A stretch of DNA of 64,000 nucleotides from Lachnospiraceae bacterium (GCA_015057625.1 SVDZ01000002.1:128865-192864), one strand, 5' to 3'. Positions 16,178 through 25,259 are shown, counted from the first letter of the stretch. Translations and numbers: made by a program. The notes: generated from the letters alone by a model not told the origin.

Positions 16178-17826
16178 TAGTTACTTACAAAGGAACAAAA
16201 AAGGAATACGCACCGGGAACCATTATTGAAGATATTGCAAAAGAGTATCAGGATGAATATGAATATGATATTCTTCTTGCGGAGAGAGACGGTTCTTTGT
16301 GTGAACTTTCAAAAGAGATAAAAGAAGATTGCACATTAGATTTTGTTATGGCAAACACAAGCTGTGGAAATTCTACATACAAAAGAAGCGCAACTTTGAT
16401 TATGCTGAAAGCGTTTTATAAAATTGTCGGTAGAGAAAAGCTTCAGGGAATTTCAATACAGTTCTCCATTAGTAAAGGGTATTTCTGTACTATCAACGGA
16501 GATGTTGAAGTGACAGATGAATTACTCAAAAGTGTAGAAGCTGAGATGAAGAGACTTGTAGAGAAAGCGATACCAATTAACAAAATAACTATCCATTTGG
16601 ATGAAGCAAAGAAAAAGTGTGCAGAGTATGGAATGCATGAAAAGGTTCATCTTTACAAATACAGAAGATCGTCCGGAGTTAATATGTACGAACTTCAGGG
16701 ATTTGAGGATTACTATTACGGATATATGGTTCCAAATACTTCATACATCAAATATTTTAAACTGTTTAAGTATGATGATGGTTTTGTAATTCAGCTTCCA
16801 ACCAAAGAGCATCCTACAGAAATTCTTCCGTTTGATCCAAAGAGAAAAATATTCCAGGCATTAAAGGAGGCTACAATTTGGGGCAGGGAACAGGGAGCAC
16901 CAAATGTGGGAGCTGTTAATGACAGAATTGTAGAGGGAGAGATTAATAATCTTATGCTCGTGCAGGAGGCGTTTCAGGAGAAAAAACTTGCAGAGCTTGC
17001 GGAGACTATTTCAAAGAGAAAAAATGTTAGATTTATTATGATTGCCGGCCCTTCGTCTTCGGGCAAGACAACAACCTCCCACAGATTGTCGATTCAACTT
17101 CTTGCAAAAGGATTGAAACCAATTCCAATTCCGGTTGACAATTATTTTGTCAATAGGGAAGATACACCAAAAGATGAGAACGGCGAATTAGATTATGAAG
17201 TGCTTGAGGCGTTGGATGTTGAATTGTTCAATGAACATATGAAGAGGCTTTCGAGAGGAGAGAGGGTTGAACTTCCGGAATTCAATTTTTTGACGGGAAA
17301 GAGAGAATATCATGGAAATTATCTTCAGTTAAAAGAAAATGATGTTTTAGTTATTGAAGGTATCCACTGTCTTAACAGTGCTATGTCATATTCCATACCT
17401 GAAGATCAGAAGTTTAAGATTTATATAAGTGCCCTGACTCAGCTGAATATTGATGAGCATAACAGAATTGCTACATCAGACCTCAGACTCCTTAGAAGAA
17501 TTGTAAGAGATGCAAGAACCAGAGGGAACAGTGCTACAGATACTATCGGAATGTGGCATCTGGTTAGAAGGGGAGAAGAAAATAATATCTTCCCTTATCA
17601 GAATGTTGCGGATGCGGTATTCAATTCAGCACTTATCTATGAGATACCGGTTTTGAAGCAATATGCAGAACCGTTGCTCTTCAGTGTTGAGAAGAACACA
17701 AAGGAGTATTATGAAGCAAAGAGACTGCTCAAGTTCTTAAACTATTTCCTCGGGGTTCCGTCAGACAGTGTGCCAAAGAATTCAATCTTAAGAGAGTTCA
17801 TTGGAGGCAGTTGTTTCAAAGTTTGA
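16174..17826 (+). CDS. Uridine kinase-like nucleoside kinase with N-terminal TGS/ThrRS-like domains
   Basis: This 550-residue protein has three parts. Residues 1-65 look like a TGS domain (YKGTKKEYAPGTIIEDIA). Residues about 65-260 resemble the second additional domain of threonyl-tRNA synthetase. Residues about 280-500 form a P-loop kinase of the uridine kinase/phosphoribulokinase family, with Walker A IAGPSSSGKTTTSHRL and the downstream VIEGIHCLN and RIVRDARTRG motifs. Such fusions are widespread in clostridia and Bacteroidetes and are annotated nucleoside kinase; the substrate is not firmly established and the role of the synthetase-like part is unknown. The start overlaps trmK by 4 bp. 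Confidence 0.87.
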   Translation: MIVTYKGTKKEYAPGTIIEDIAKEYQDEYEYDILLAERDGSLCELSKEIKEDCTLDFVMANTSCGNSTYKRSATLIMLKAFYKIVGREKLQGISIQFSISKGYFCTINGDVEVTDELLKSVEAEMKRLVEKAIPINKITIHLDEAKKKCAEYGMHEKVHLYKYRRSSGVNMYELQGFEDYYYGYMVPNTSYIKYFKLFKYDDGFVIQLPTKEHPTEILPFDPKRKIFQALKEATIWGREQGAPNVGAVNDRIVEGEINNLMLVQEAFQEKKLAELAETISKRKNVRFIMIAGPSSSGKTTTSHRLSIQLLAKGLKPIPIPVDNYFVNREDTPKDENGELDYEVLEALDVELFNEHMKRLSRGERVELPEFNFLTGKREYHGNYLQLKENDVLVIEGIHCLNSAMSYSIPEDQKFKIYISALTQLNIDEHNRIATSDLRLLRRIVRDARTRGNSATDTIGMWHLVRRGEENNIFPYQNVADAVFNSALIYEIPVLKQYAEPLLFSVEKNTKEYYEAKRLLKFLNYFLGVPSDSVPKNSILREFIGGSCFKV

Positions 17827-17869
17827 TGTATAGTATTGGTGTTAACACCGGGTGGCTGTAATAAAGTGA

Positions 17870-17898
17870 TTGCGAAATAAAACAAAATCGTATACAAT
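17870..17898 (+). promoter_or_regulatory. Promoter of the RNase P RNA gene
   Basis: TTGCGA (17870-17875), a 17-bp spacer and TACAAT (17893-17898) place the transcription start a few bases later, at the 5' end of the RNase P RNA. Confidence 0.7.
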
Positions 17899-17902
17899 AA
17901 AA

Positions 17903-18249
17903 AGTCGAGTAGGACAGGTGATCGCAGCTGCTATTGCCGAAAGGACGCAGGTGAGGAAAGTCCGGGCTTCATAGGGCAGGATGCCAGATAACGTCTGGTG
18001 GAGGTGACTCCCAGGAAAGTGCAACAGAAATATACCGCCATATTTATATGGTAAGGGTGGAATGGCAGTGTAAGAGACTACCGCCTTTCTGGTAACAGAA
18101 AGGGCACATGTAAACCCCATCCGAAGCAAGACCGAACAGAGAGCGTAAGGTGGCCCGCCTGCTTTCGGGTAGGTCGCTTGAGTCTGTTGGCGACAACAGA
18201 TCTAGATAGATGATCATCCACGACATAACCCGGCTTATCGTTCTACTCA
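17903..18249 (+). ncRNA. rnpB: RNase P RNA (class A)
   Basis: The catalytic RNA that cuts the 5' leader from pre-tRNAs. Diagnostic conserved parts are GAGGAAAGTCCGGGCTTC near 17953-17970 (CR-I), the central AGGGTGGAAT and the AAACCCCATCCGAAGCAAGA segment (CR-IV), and the 3' CGACATAACCCGGCTTATCG (CR-V). P1 forms between GAGTAGGA near the 5' end and TTCTACTC at 18241-18248. The total of about 345 nt is usual for class A. A strong terminator follows directly. Confidence 0.97.
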
Positions 18250-18250
18250 T

Positions 18251-18290
18251 AAAAAGTGTTCATTTCAAAAAGTGAAATGAACACTTTTTT
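18251..18290 (+). terminator. Intrinsic terminator of rnpB
   Basis: A 16-bp stem begins AAAAAGTGTTCATTTC (18251-18266) and is completed by GAAATGAACACTTTTT (18274-18289), ending in a T run. Confidence 0.92.
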
Positions 18291-18371
18291 ATTTGAAAAA
18301 AATATGTGCTGTAATTAGTTTGGCAGAAGTGTAATCTACGACTGAGATAAAACTTACGATGAATTCCAAAT

Positions 18372-18394
18372 CAAGAACGCCGAGAATGTTCTTG
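18372..18394. other. Small hairpin in the rnpB - membrane protein spacer
   Basis: CAAGAAC (18372-18378) and GTTCTTG (18388-18394) form a 7-bp stem with a 9-base loop, without a T tract. It lies about 50 bp before the next start codon. It could be part of the 5' untranslated region or a protein-binding inverted repeat. Confidence 0.4.
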
Positions 18395-18446
18395 AAATAA
18401 AAATATCTGAATATACTTAATTGAAAATAGAATATAGGAGAATGTG

Positions 18447-18803
18447 TTGGGGAGAATTAAAAAAATAGCGGTAGGACTGTGCACTTCGGTGATTTGTTCG
18501 CTTATTCTGGCTGTGGCTGATGCTGTGTTGATGCTTGAATTTAACCTTAAAGAGTCTGCGCTTGTAATTGTAATCGGGATAACATATTTCTTATCCTGTT
18601 TTCTGGGAGGGTTTGTCTCCGGGAGAATGTCGGATTCGAAAAAATACATCGGTGGCCTGTGTTGTGGAGTAATGTATTTTACAGTGTTAGTTTTGATATC
18701 GGCGCTAATACCGGGGAGAAGCGAGATGGATGTAATGCGTGCTGTCGGATGTATGGTTATTTGTATATTGGGAGGATGTGTAGGAGGAATGGCTTCAACG
18801 TAA
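18447..18803 (+). CDS. TIGR04086 family membrane protein
   Basis: This 118-residue protein has four predicted membrane helices (about residues 7-30, 36-58, 67-88 and 95-115). It matches in size, topology and context the TIGR04086 (YrzE-like) family, usually found near yajC, SCIFF genes and secDF in Firmicutes. The exact job is unknown. AGGAG (18436-18440) lies six bases before TTG 18447; a GTG one codon earlier is also possible. It precedes scfA, which has its own promoter. The conserved neighbourhood suggests a link to export or SCIFF maturation, but that is inference. Confidence 0.75.
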   Translation: MGRIKKIAVGLCTSVICSLILAVADAVLMLEFNLKESALVIVIGITYFLSCFLGGFVSGRMSDSKKYIGGLCCGVMYFTVLVLISALIPGRSEMDVMRAVGCMVICILGGCVGGMAST

Positions 18804-18812
18804 AAAAACTGT

Positions 18813-18840
18813 TTGAAAAATGCCTTTGTTGTGCTATAAT
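18813..18840 (+). promoter_or_regulatory. Promoter of scfA
   Basis: TTGAAA (18813-18818), a 16-bp spacer and a perfect TATAAT (18835-18840) lie about 55 bp before the scfA start codon. Confidence 0.8.
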
Positions 18841-18897
18841 AGGCAAAGAGTGTTTCTAATGGACAATTAGGGACAAATAAACTAATGGAGGATTATC

Positions 18898-19038
18898 ATG
18901 AAACACATTAAAACTTTAACAACAAAAACTTTAAAAGATACTATGAAAAAAGGTGGATGTGGTGAGTGCCAGACATCTTGCCAGTCAGCTTGCAAGACAT
19001 CTTGTACAGTAGGAAACCAGACTTGCGAAAATAAATAA
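18898..19038 (+). CDS. scfA: SCIFF ribosomal peptide precursor (six cysteines in forty-five residues)
   Basis: This 46-residue peptide begins MKHIKTLTTKTLKDTMKKGG and has six cysteines at residues 21, 24, 28, 32, 36 and 43. This is the defining pattern of the SCIFF family (TIGR03973), nearly universal in Clostridia. Family members are modified by a dedicated radical SAM enzyme that links a cysteine sulfur to a downstream residue; in a studied Thermoanaerobacter homologue the reported link is Cys32 to Thr37, and both residues are at those positions here. A GGAG site sits just upstream of the ATG. The gene has its own promoter and is followed by a strong hairpin before the maturase gene. The biological role of the product is not known. 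Confidence 0.96.
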   Translation: MKHIKTLTTKTLKDTMKKGGCGECQTSCQSACKTSCTVGNQTCENK

Positions 19039-19055
19039 ATTCAATACAAATTATA

Positions 19056-19095
19056 ACTATAACAGAGCCGATGGAAACATCGACTCTGTTATAGT
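19056..19095 (+). promoter_or_regulatory. Strong hairpin between scfA and scfB
   Basis: ACTATAACAGAG (19056-19067) pairs with CTCTGTTATAGT (19084-19095). Inside it CGATG / CATCG closes a GAAA tetraloop, leaving one mismatch. No T run follows (GCGTTAATTTG), so it is not a standard terminator. It may slow polymerase or protect the scfA transcript from 3' exonucleases, so that precursor exceeds maturase. Confidence 0.8.
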
Positions 19096-19155
19096 GCGTT
19101 AATTTGAATTTGTTTTTTATTAAAATTAAATACGAATTGAAAAGAGGATAAAGAA

Positions 19156-20514
19156 TTGATTCACCAGTATAAAAGCAATGGATACAACATTGTCCTTGAT
19201 GTAAACAGCGGAGCTGTTCATGTTGTGGATGATATTGTATATGATGTCATTGGGATGTATGAAAACAATGACGAGGCTGCTATTGTTGAAAAGCTCAGCT
19301 CCACTTATGACGAGGCGGAGATTAAAGAGGTTTTGGAAGAAATAGCAGAATTGAAAGATGATGGACAATTATTTACCGAAGATATATATGAGCCATATAT
19401 CGATGGCCTGAAAGATAGAGAAACTGTTGTTAAGGCTTTATGCCTTCACATTGCACATGATTGTAATCTTGCGTGCAAATACTGCTTCGCTGAAGAGGGA
19501 GAGTATCACGGAAGAAGAGCTCTTATGAGTTTTGAGACAGGAAAGAAAGCACTTGATTTTCTTGTAAAAAATTCAGGCAAGAGAGTTAATCTCGAAGTCG
19601 ATTTCTTCGGTGGAGAGCCTTTAATGAATTGGGATGTTGTAAAACAACTTGTCGAGTACGGACGTTCTTTAGAGAAACCGTATAATAAAAAGTTCAGATT
19701 CACACTTACCACAAACGGCGTATTACTCAATGATGAGATAATGGAATACGCTAACAAAGAAATGTCAAATGTGGTTTTGAGTCTTGACGGTAGAAAAGAA
19801 GTAAACGACGAGATGAGACCATTCAGAAATGGTAAGGGAAGTTATGATTTGATAGTTCCTAAGTTCCAAAAACTTGCTGAAAGCAGAAATCAGAACAATT
19901 ATTATGTAAGAGGAACATTTACAAATCAGAATATAGACTTTTCAGAAGATGTCAAACATTTTGCGGATCTTGGTTTCAAGCAGATGTCAATTGAGCCTGT
20001 TGTAGCATCAGAAAGTGAAAAGTATGCTATAAGCGAGGCTGACCTTCCTAGAATTATGGAAGAATACGACAAACTCGCGCTTGAGTACATAAAGAGACAC
20101 AAAGAGGGAAGAGGATTTAACTTTTTCCACTTTATGATTGATCTTACTCAGGGACCTTGCGTGGCAAAGAGATTGTCGGGCTGCGGATCCGGAACAGAAT
20201 ATTTGGCGGTTACACCATGGGGTGATTTGTATCCATGTCATCAGTTTGTGGGAAATGAAGATTTCCTTCTTGGAAATGTAGATGAAGGTGTTGTCAGAGA
20301 TGACATTGTTGCTCAATTTAAGAATTGTAATGTCTACTCAAAAGAAAAATGCAAAAATTGTTTTGCAAAATTCTATTGTAGCGGCGGCTGTGCAGCAAAT
20401 TCATACAACTTCCACGGAACAATCAACGATGCTTATGACGTTGGATGTGAAATGCAAAGAAAAAGAGTTGAGTGCTCTATAATGATAAAAGCGGCTTTGA
20501 ACGATGAAGAGTAG
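19156..20514 (+). CDS. scfB: SCIFF radical SAM maturase (thioether-forming, SPASM domain)
   Basis: This 452-residue iron-sulfur enzyme modifies the SCIFF peptide encoded upstream. Residues 1-90 form the peptide-recognition (RRE-like) region. The radical SAM cluster motif is C103-NLA-C107-KY-C110, followed by FFGGEPLMNW. From about residue 330 the SPASM/twitch region supplies further cysteines for auxiliary clusters (GPCVAKRLSGCGSG, YPCHQF, KCKNCFAKFYCSGGC). The start is TTG at 19156 with AGAGG eight bases upstream. It matches TIGR03974 in length and order. secDF follows after 32 bp, probably in the same transcript. Confidence 0.96.
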   Translation: MIHQYKSNGYNIVLDVNSGAVHVVDDIVYDVIGMYENNDEAAIVEKLSSTYDEAEIKEVLEEIAELKDDGQLFTEDIYEPYIDGLKDRETVVKALCLHIAHDCNLACKYCFAEEGEYHGRRALMSFETGKKALDFLVKNSGKRVNLEVDFFGGEPLMNWDVVKQLVEYGRSLEKPYNKKFRFTLTTNGVLLNDEIMEYANKEMSNVVLSLDGRKEVNDEMRPFRNGKGSYDLIVPKFQKLAESRNQNNYYVRGTFTNQNIDFSEDVKHFADLGFKQMSIEPVVASESEKYAISEADLPRIMEEYDKLALEYIKRHKEGRGFNFFHFMIDLTQGPCVAKRLSGCGSGTEYLAVTPWGDLYPCHQFVGNEDFLLGNVDEGVVRDDIVAQFKNCNVYSKEKCKNCFAKFYCSGGCAANSYNFHGTINDAYDVGCEMQRKRVECSIMIKAALNDEE

Positions 20515-20546
20515 TCGCTTAATAAAGAGGAAAGAGGTTTTAAACA

Positions 20547-22808
20547 ATGAAAAAAATGACTAAGACAAAGGGGATTGTATACTTTGTAGTATCAGCACTT
20601 ATTATTGTGCTCTTAGGACTCCTTGTAGTTAACGGAACTCCAAACTGGAAATGGCTTGGAAAATGGAAACAGAGTGGAAACGCAGGAAACATCAAACTCG
20701 GTCTTGACTTAGAGGGTGGTGTAAGTGTTACATATAAAGTTTCAGAAGACAATGGTAAATGGACAGAGCAGAATCTTGCAGATACAAGATCTAAACTTGA
20801 GCAGAGAATTCATGACTTCAGTAATGAAGCTACTGCTTACAAAGAGGGTGAAGACAGAATTACTGTAGAAATCCCTGGTGAGACAGACATTCAGTCAGTT
20901 CTTGACAGACTTGGTGCAACAGGTGAACTTTATTTTTGTACTAAACTTGCTGACGGTGCTAATGTTGAAGTTGAAGGACATGAGACAATCTCACTTGAAG
21001 AAGGTGCATATGTAGGAACATACGAAGTATGGCTTACAGGTGAAGAAGTGGCAGATGCTCAGGGTGTTATGGATACAAATGAGAAGACTAAAGCTTCGGA
21101 AGCTATCGTTTCACTTAAGTTTTCTGAAGCCGGAAGAGAAGCCTTTGCTAACATGACTACAGCTCATAACGGAGATCAGACATTTATCATTTATGATAAG
21201 GATGTAATCAGTGCTCCTACAGTACAGAATGCTATCACAAACGGTGAGGCAAGAATTACAGGAATGTCTGACCTTGAAGAAGCAAAAGCTCTTGCTACAG
21301 GTATCAGAAATGGTGCTCTTGATCTTAAACTTGAGAGAATCAGTTCAAAGGTTGTAAGTGCTCAGCTTGGTTCAGATGCATTGGCAAAGAGTGTTAAGGC
21401 AGGTATCATTGGTATCTTACTTATCATCCTTTTCTTACTCTGCGTTTACAGAATTCCTGGTATCGCAGCAGGATTTGCACTTATCTCATATACAGAATTA
21501 ATTATGCTTGTATTAAATGCATATGACATTACATTAACACTTCCTGGTATCGCAGGTATTATTCTTGGTATCGGTATGGCGGTTGATGCCAACGTTATCA
21601 TCTATGCACGTATCAGAGAAGAAATTGCAAAGGGCAAGACAGTTAAGAGTGCAATCAAACTTGGTTTTGAAAAAGCTACATCAGCAATCGTTGACGGTAA
21701 CATTACTACATTTATCGCAGCATTAATTCTTATCTGGAGAGGTTCAGGTTCAGTTAGAGGATTTGGACAGACTCTTGCAATAGGTATCGTTATTTCAATG
21801 TTTACAGCCTTAGTTGTATCTAGAGGAATTGTTTGGTTCCTTTACTACATGGGATTTGATACAGAAAAATTCTACGGAAAAGAAGAAGAAAAGAAACCAA
21901 TCGACTTTATTTCAAAGAGATTTATCTGTTTTGCAGTATCAGCAGCTTGTGCTGTAGCAGGTGTTGCAGCAATGGGTATCAACTCCGGTGCAGGAAAAGA
22001 TGCATTCTACTTTAGTATTGAATTTGCAGGTGGTACATCTACAGCAGTTGAATTCAACAGTAAAGTTGATGTTGATAAGTTAAATAAAGAAATTGTACCT
22101 GCAATCGAGAAAGAACTCGGTATCAGTGGTGTACAGAGTCAGATTGACAGAGAAACAGGATTAGTTACATTCAAGACAGCAGCTCTCGATGAAGAAAAAA
22201 CACAGAAATTAAGAGATCTCTTAGTTAAGAGTTATGATGCTAAAGATGCAGAGGATAACTTCTTACCTGAATTCATCAGTGGTACAGTAAGTAAAGAAAT
22301 GAGAACAAATGCAGTTCTTGCAACTATTGTTGCTACAATCTGTATGCTTATCTACATCTGGTTCAGATTTAAAGATATCAGATTCGCTGGATCTGCTGTA
22401 TTAGCGTTAATCCATGACGTATTCCTTGTAGTTGCTTTCTATGCAATCTCAAGAACACTTGTTGGAACAAACTTTATCGCATGTCTTTTGACATTGGTAG
22501 GTTACTCAATCAATGCAACAATCGTTATCTTTGACCGTATCAGAGAAAACAAGGCTGTTATGAAGAGAACAGATGATATTAAAGACATTGTAAATATGAG
22601 TATTACTCAGACACTTACAAGATCTATTTATACATCACTCACAACATTCGTAATGGTATTCATGATTTATATCATGGGTGTATCATCAATTCAGGACTTC
22701 ACATTACCTCTTATGGTAGGTATTATCGTAGGTGGATACTCATCAGTATTCCTTACAGGTTCTATCTGGTACATGTTTGTTGCTAAAAAATATGCAGCTA
22801 AAAAATAA
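20547..22808 (+). CDS. secDF: Protein-export membrane protein SecDF (fused)
   Basis: This 753-residue fusion of SecD (about 1-440) and SecF (about 450-753) uses the proton gradient to pull secreted proteins through SecYEG. Each half has a first membrane helix, a periplasm-side domain and five further helices, twelve in all. Motifs include LGLDLEGG after the first helix, GIGMAVDANVIIYARIREE in the SecD half and FSIEFAGGTS in the SecF half. The fusion is as in Bacillus subtilis; many clostridia keep two genes. AAGAGG precedes the ATG. Regulation with the SCIFF genes is suggested by the small gap. Confidence 0.95.
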   Translation: MKKMTKTKGIVYFVVSALIIVLLGLLVVNGTPNWKWLGKWKQSGNAGNIKLGLDLEGGVSVTYKVSEDNGKWTEQNLADTRSKLEQRIHDFSNEATAYKEGEDRITVEIPGETDIQSVLDRLGATGELYFCTKLADGANVEVEGHETISLEEGAYVGTYEVWLTGEEVADAQGVMDTNEKTKASEAIVSLKFSEAGREAFANMTTAHNGDQTFIIYDKDVISAPTVQNAITNGEARITGMSDLEEAKALATGIRNGALDLKLERISSKVVSAQLGSDALAKSVKAGIIGILLIILFLLCVYRIPGIAAGFALISYTELIMLVLNAYDITLTLPGIAGIILGIGMAVDANVIIYARIREEIAKGKTVKSAIKLGFEKATSAIVDGNITTFIAALILIWRGSGSVRGFGQTLAIGIVISMFTALVVSRGIVWFLYYMGFDTEKFYGKEEEKKPIDFISKRFICFAVSAACAVAGVAAMGINSGAGKDAFYFSIEFAGGTSTAVEFNSKVDVDKLNKEIVPAIEKELGISGVQSQIDRETGLVTFKTAALDEEKTQKLRDLLVKSYDAKDAEDNFLPEFISGTVSKEMRTNAVLATIVATICMLIYIWFRFKDIRFAGSAVLALIHDVFLVVAFYAISRTLVGTNFIACLLTLVGYSINATIVIFDRIRENKAVMKRTDDIKDIVNMSITQTLTRSIYTSLTTFVMVFMIYIMGVSSIQDFTLPLMVGIIVGGYSSVFLTGSIWYMFVAKKYAAKK

Positions 22809-22833
22809 TTAAAATACTAAATAAATTGTAATT

Positions 22834-22872
22834 TAGGTAGGGCGGTGTCATTTATTGGTGCCGCCCTACCTA
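22834..22872 (+). terminator. Hairpin after secDF
   Basis: TAGGTAGGGCGG (22834-22845) pairs perfectly with CCGCCCTACCTA (22861-22872). There is no long T run, so it is either a terminator of reduced quality or a transcript-stabilising structure. Confidence 0.6.
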
Positions 22873-22906
22873 ATACTTTCAAGAAGAAATTGTGTGAGGA
22901 GTAGTA

Positions 22907-24664
22907 ATGCATAAAGAAAAATGGCGTATAAGAGCTAAAAAAGCAGATTTTTTTGAGATTGGTAAAAAATATAATATCAGTCCAATCATTGCCAGGATAA
23001 TTCGCAACAGAGATGTTGTGGGTGACGATAATATAAATATGTATTTAAACGGAACTCTTGATATGATGCATTCTCCGTGGTTATTCAAAGATATGGACAA
23101 GGCAGTCGATTTGTTGTCCATAAAAATTATCCAGAACAACAAAATACGCATTATCTGTGATTATGATATTGACGGTATTTGCTCCGGATATATTCTTCTT
23201 GATGCATTCAGATTTCTTGGAGCTGATGTAGATGTTGTTGTTCCCCACAGAATAGAAGACGGCTACGGGATTAATGAACAGCTTATCGAAAAGGCATATG
23301 AAGACGGTATTGACACCATTGTTACATGCGACAATGGAATAGCGGCATATAATGCCATAGAATTTGCAAAAAGTAAGGGGATAAGTGTCGTTATTACAGA
23401 TCATCACGAAGTTCCTTTCGAGATGGATGGAAATACTAAGAGATATATTATTCCAAATGCAGATGCGGTAATTGATCACAAGCAGACGGACTGCTCATAT
23501 CCATGCAAGGACTTATGCGGTGCCATGGTTGCTTTTAAACTGGTTGAAGCATTGTTTGAAAATAGAGGGATCGGGAAAAATACTGTTATGAAGTATCTTC
23601 AGTTTGGAGCAGTTGCAACAATCGGAGATGTGGTTCCTCTTGTGGAAGAAAACAGGGTTATTGTTAAGTATGGACTTCAGATGCTGAGGAAAAGTGACAA
23701 TATAGGAATAAATGCACTAATCAGTCAATGCAATATAAATAAAGAACTACTTAACAGCTATCATATCGGATTTATCATAGGGCCATGTCTCAATGCCAGC
23801 GGAAGACTTGATACTGCTAAAAAAGCAATCAATCTTCTTATGAGCACTGATGCGGAAAAGGCAAATCTTTTAGCTTGCGAACTTAAGAAACTGAACGATG
23901 AGAGAAAGACACTTACAGAGCGGGCGACGGAGAAGGCTAAGTTAATTGCAAAAGACATGAATGAAAAAGTGCTGGTAATCTATCTTGAAGATTGTCATGA
24001 GAGTATAGCAGGTATTGTGGCAGGGAGAATAAGAGAAACTTTCAATAAGCCTACATTGGTCCTGACAAAGACTGAAAACTGTGTTAAAGGTTCCGGAAGA
24101 TCAACTGAAAACTATGATATGTTTGAAGAAATGTCAAAAGTTAAAGATTTATTTCTTAAATTCGGAGGGCATAAAATGGCTGCCGGATTGTCACTGGAAG
24201 AAAAAAATGTAGATGAGTTGAGAAGAAGATTAAATGAACTTTGCTCACTTACTGACGAAGATTTAGTGCCGGTAGTTTGGATTGACACTGAACTTCCGGT
24301 TGATTATATTACATACGATTTTATAGAACAGCTTTCGGTAGTTGAACCTTTTGGCATGGGCAATGAAAAGCCGGTGTTTGCGGCAAGAAATCTTAAAGTC
24401 TTAAGCATGGCTTTATTTGGCAAAGAAGGAAATGTCTTTAAGTTTAAACTTGAAGCAGAGGGCGGAACCAGAATAGAAGGAATATGTTTTAACAAAACCC
24501 AGTATGTGGTAAATGTCATAAATGAAAAATTCGGAAATGATGAACTTAAAAAGGCCATGAGAGGACTTGATAATGACATTGTTTTGAATGTTGTATATTA
24601 TCCTTCGATAAATGAATATAACGGAATGAAGAGTTTGCAGATGGTTATTAACCATATAGCATAA
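22907..24664 (+). CDS. recJ: Single-stranded-DNA-specific exonuclease RecJ
   Basis: This 585-residue DHH-family 5'-3' exonuclease acts in recombinational repair. Metal-binding motifs are visible: ICDYDIDGICSGY (about 83-95), VTCDNGIAAYNA, the DHH signature in VVITDHHEVPF (about 165), and GGHKMAAGLSL in the DHHA1 domain (about 422). The C-terminal OB-like region is present. Length is typical. It precedes apt and rel, the order seen in many Firmicutes (recJ-apt-relA). Confidence 0.93.
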   Translation: MHKEKWRIRAKKADFFEIGKKYNISPIIARIIRNRDVVGDDNINMYLNGTLDMMHSPWLFKDMDKAVDLLSIKIIQNNKIRIICDYDIDGICSGYILLDAFRFLGADVDVVVPHRIEDGYGINEQLIEKAYEDGIDTIVTCDNGIAAYNAIEFAKSKGISVVITDHHEVPFEMDGNTKRYIIPNADAVIDHKQTDCSYPCKDLCGAMVAFKLVEALFENRGIGKNTVMKYLQFGAVATIGDVVPLVEENRVIVKYGLQMLRKSDNIGINALISQCNINKELLNSYHIGFIIGPCLNASGRLDTAKKAINLLMSTDAEKANLLACELKKLNDERKTLTERATEKAKLIAKDMNEKVLVIYLEDCHESIAGIVAGRIRETFNKPTLVLTKTENCVKGSGRSTENYDMFEEMSKVKDLFLKFGGHKMAAGLSLEEKNVDELRRRLNELCSLTDEDLVPVVWIDTELPVDYITYDFIEQLSVVEPFGMGNEKPVFAARNLKVLSMALFGKEGNVFKFKLEAEGGTRIEGICFNKTQYVVNVINEKFGNDELKKAMRGLDNDIVLNVVYYPSINEYNGMKSLQMVINHIA

Positions 24665-24671
24665 GATAAAC

Positions 24672-24700
24672 TTGATAAAATAACGATTTTACAATATTAT
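24672..24700 (+). promoter_or_regulatory. Promoter of apt
   Basis: TTGATA (24672-24677), a 17-bp spacer and TATTAT (24695-24700) lie 34 bp before the apt start. Confidence 0.65.
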
Positions 24701-24734
24701 ATACTATATAATTTTCTATACTCAGGAGGAAAAA

Positions 24735-25259
24735 ATGAAAAAGATTGAGGAATACGTTAGAGCGATACCAGATTTCCCGGAAAAAGGTATTATTTTTAGA
24801 GATGTTACATCTGTAATTGGTGATAAAGATGGGTTTAAACTCGCAATAGATGAGTACTCAAAAATCCTTGATAATATGGAATTTGATGTGATTGCAGGAC
24901 TTGAAGCAAGAGGATTTATATTTGGTGCACCACTTGCATATAATTACAATAAACCTTTTGTACCTGTAAGAAAGAAGGGAAAACTTCCATGTGAGACAAT
25001 TACAGAAAAGTACGATTTGGAATATGGCTCTGCAGAAATTGAAATGCATGTTGACGCCATTAAACCTGGACAGAAAGTAGTTATTATTGATGATTTAATC
25101 GCAACAGGAGGAACTATTGAGGCTTCAATTAAACTTATAGAGAGACTGGGAGGAGAGGTTGCAGGTTGCGTATTTCTCATTGAGTTAGAAGGATTGAACG
25201 GAAGAGCAAAGCTTGACGGATACAGAGTAGAGTCTGTTATCAGCTATGAAGGAGCATAA
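24735..25259 (+). CDS. apt: Adenine phosphoribosyltransferase
   Basis: This 174-residue purine-salvage enzyme converts adenine and PRPP to AMP. It has the family start (IRAIPDFPEKGI-like: VRAIPDFPEKGIIFRDV), the GLEARGFIFGAPLAY loop and the PRPP-binding motif VVIIDDLIATGGT (about 117-129). AGGAGG precedes the ATG. It has its own promoter and lies just before rel, joining purine salvage and ppGpp metabolism in one neighbourhood. Confidence 0.96.
   Translation: MKKIEEYVRAIPDFPEKGIIFRDVTSVIGDKDGFKLAIDEYSKILDNMEFDVIAGLEARGFIFGAPLAYNYNKPFVPVRKKGKLPCETITEKYDLEYGSAEIEMHVDAIKPGQKVVIIDDLIATGGTIEASIKLIERLGGEVAGCVFLIELEGLNGRAKLDGYRVESVISYEGA

Noticed and set aside
22834..22872. Small RNA gene after secDF
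   Set aside because: No promoter precedes the hairpin; a 3' stabiliser or weak terminator is the simpler reading.
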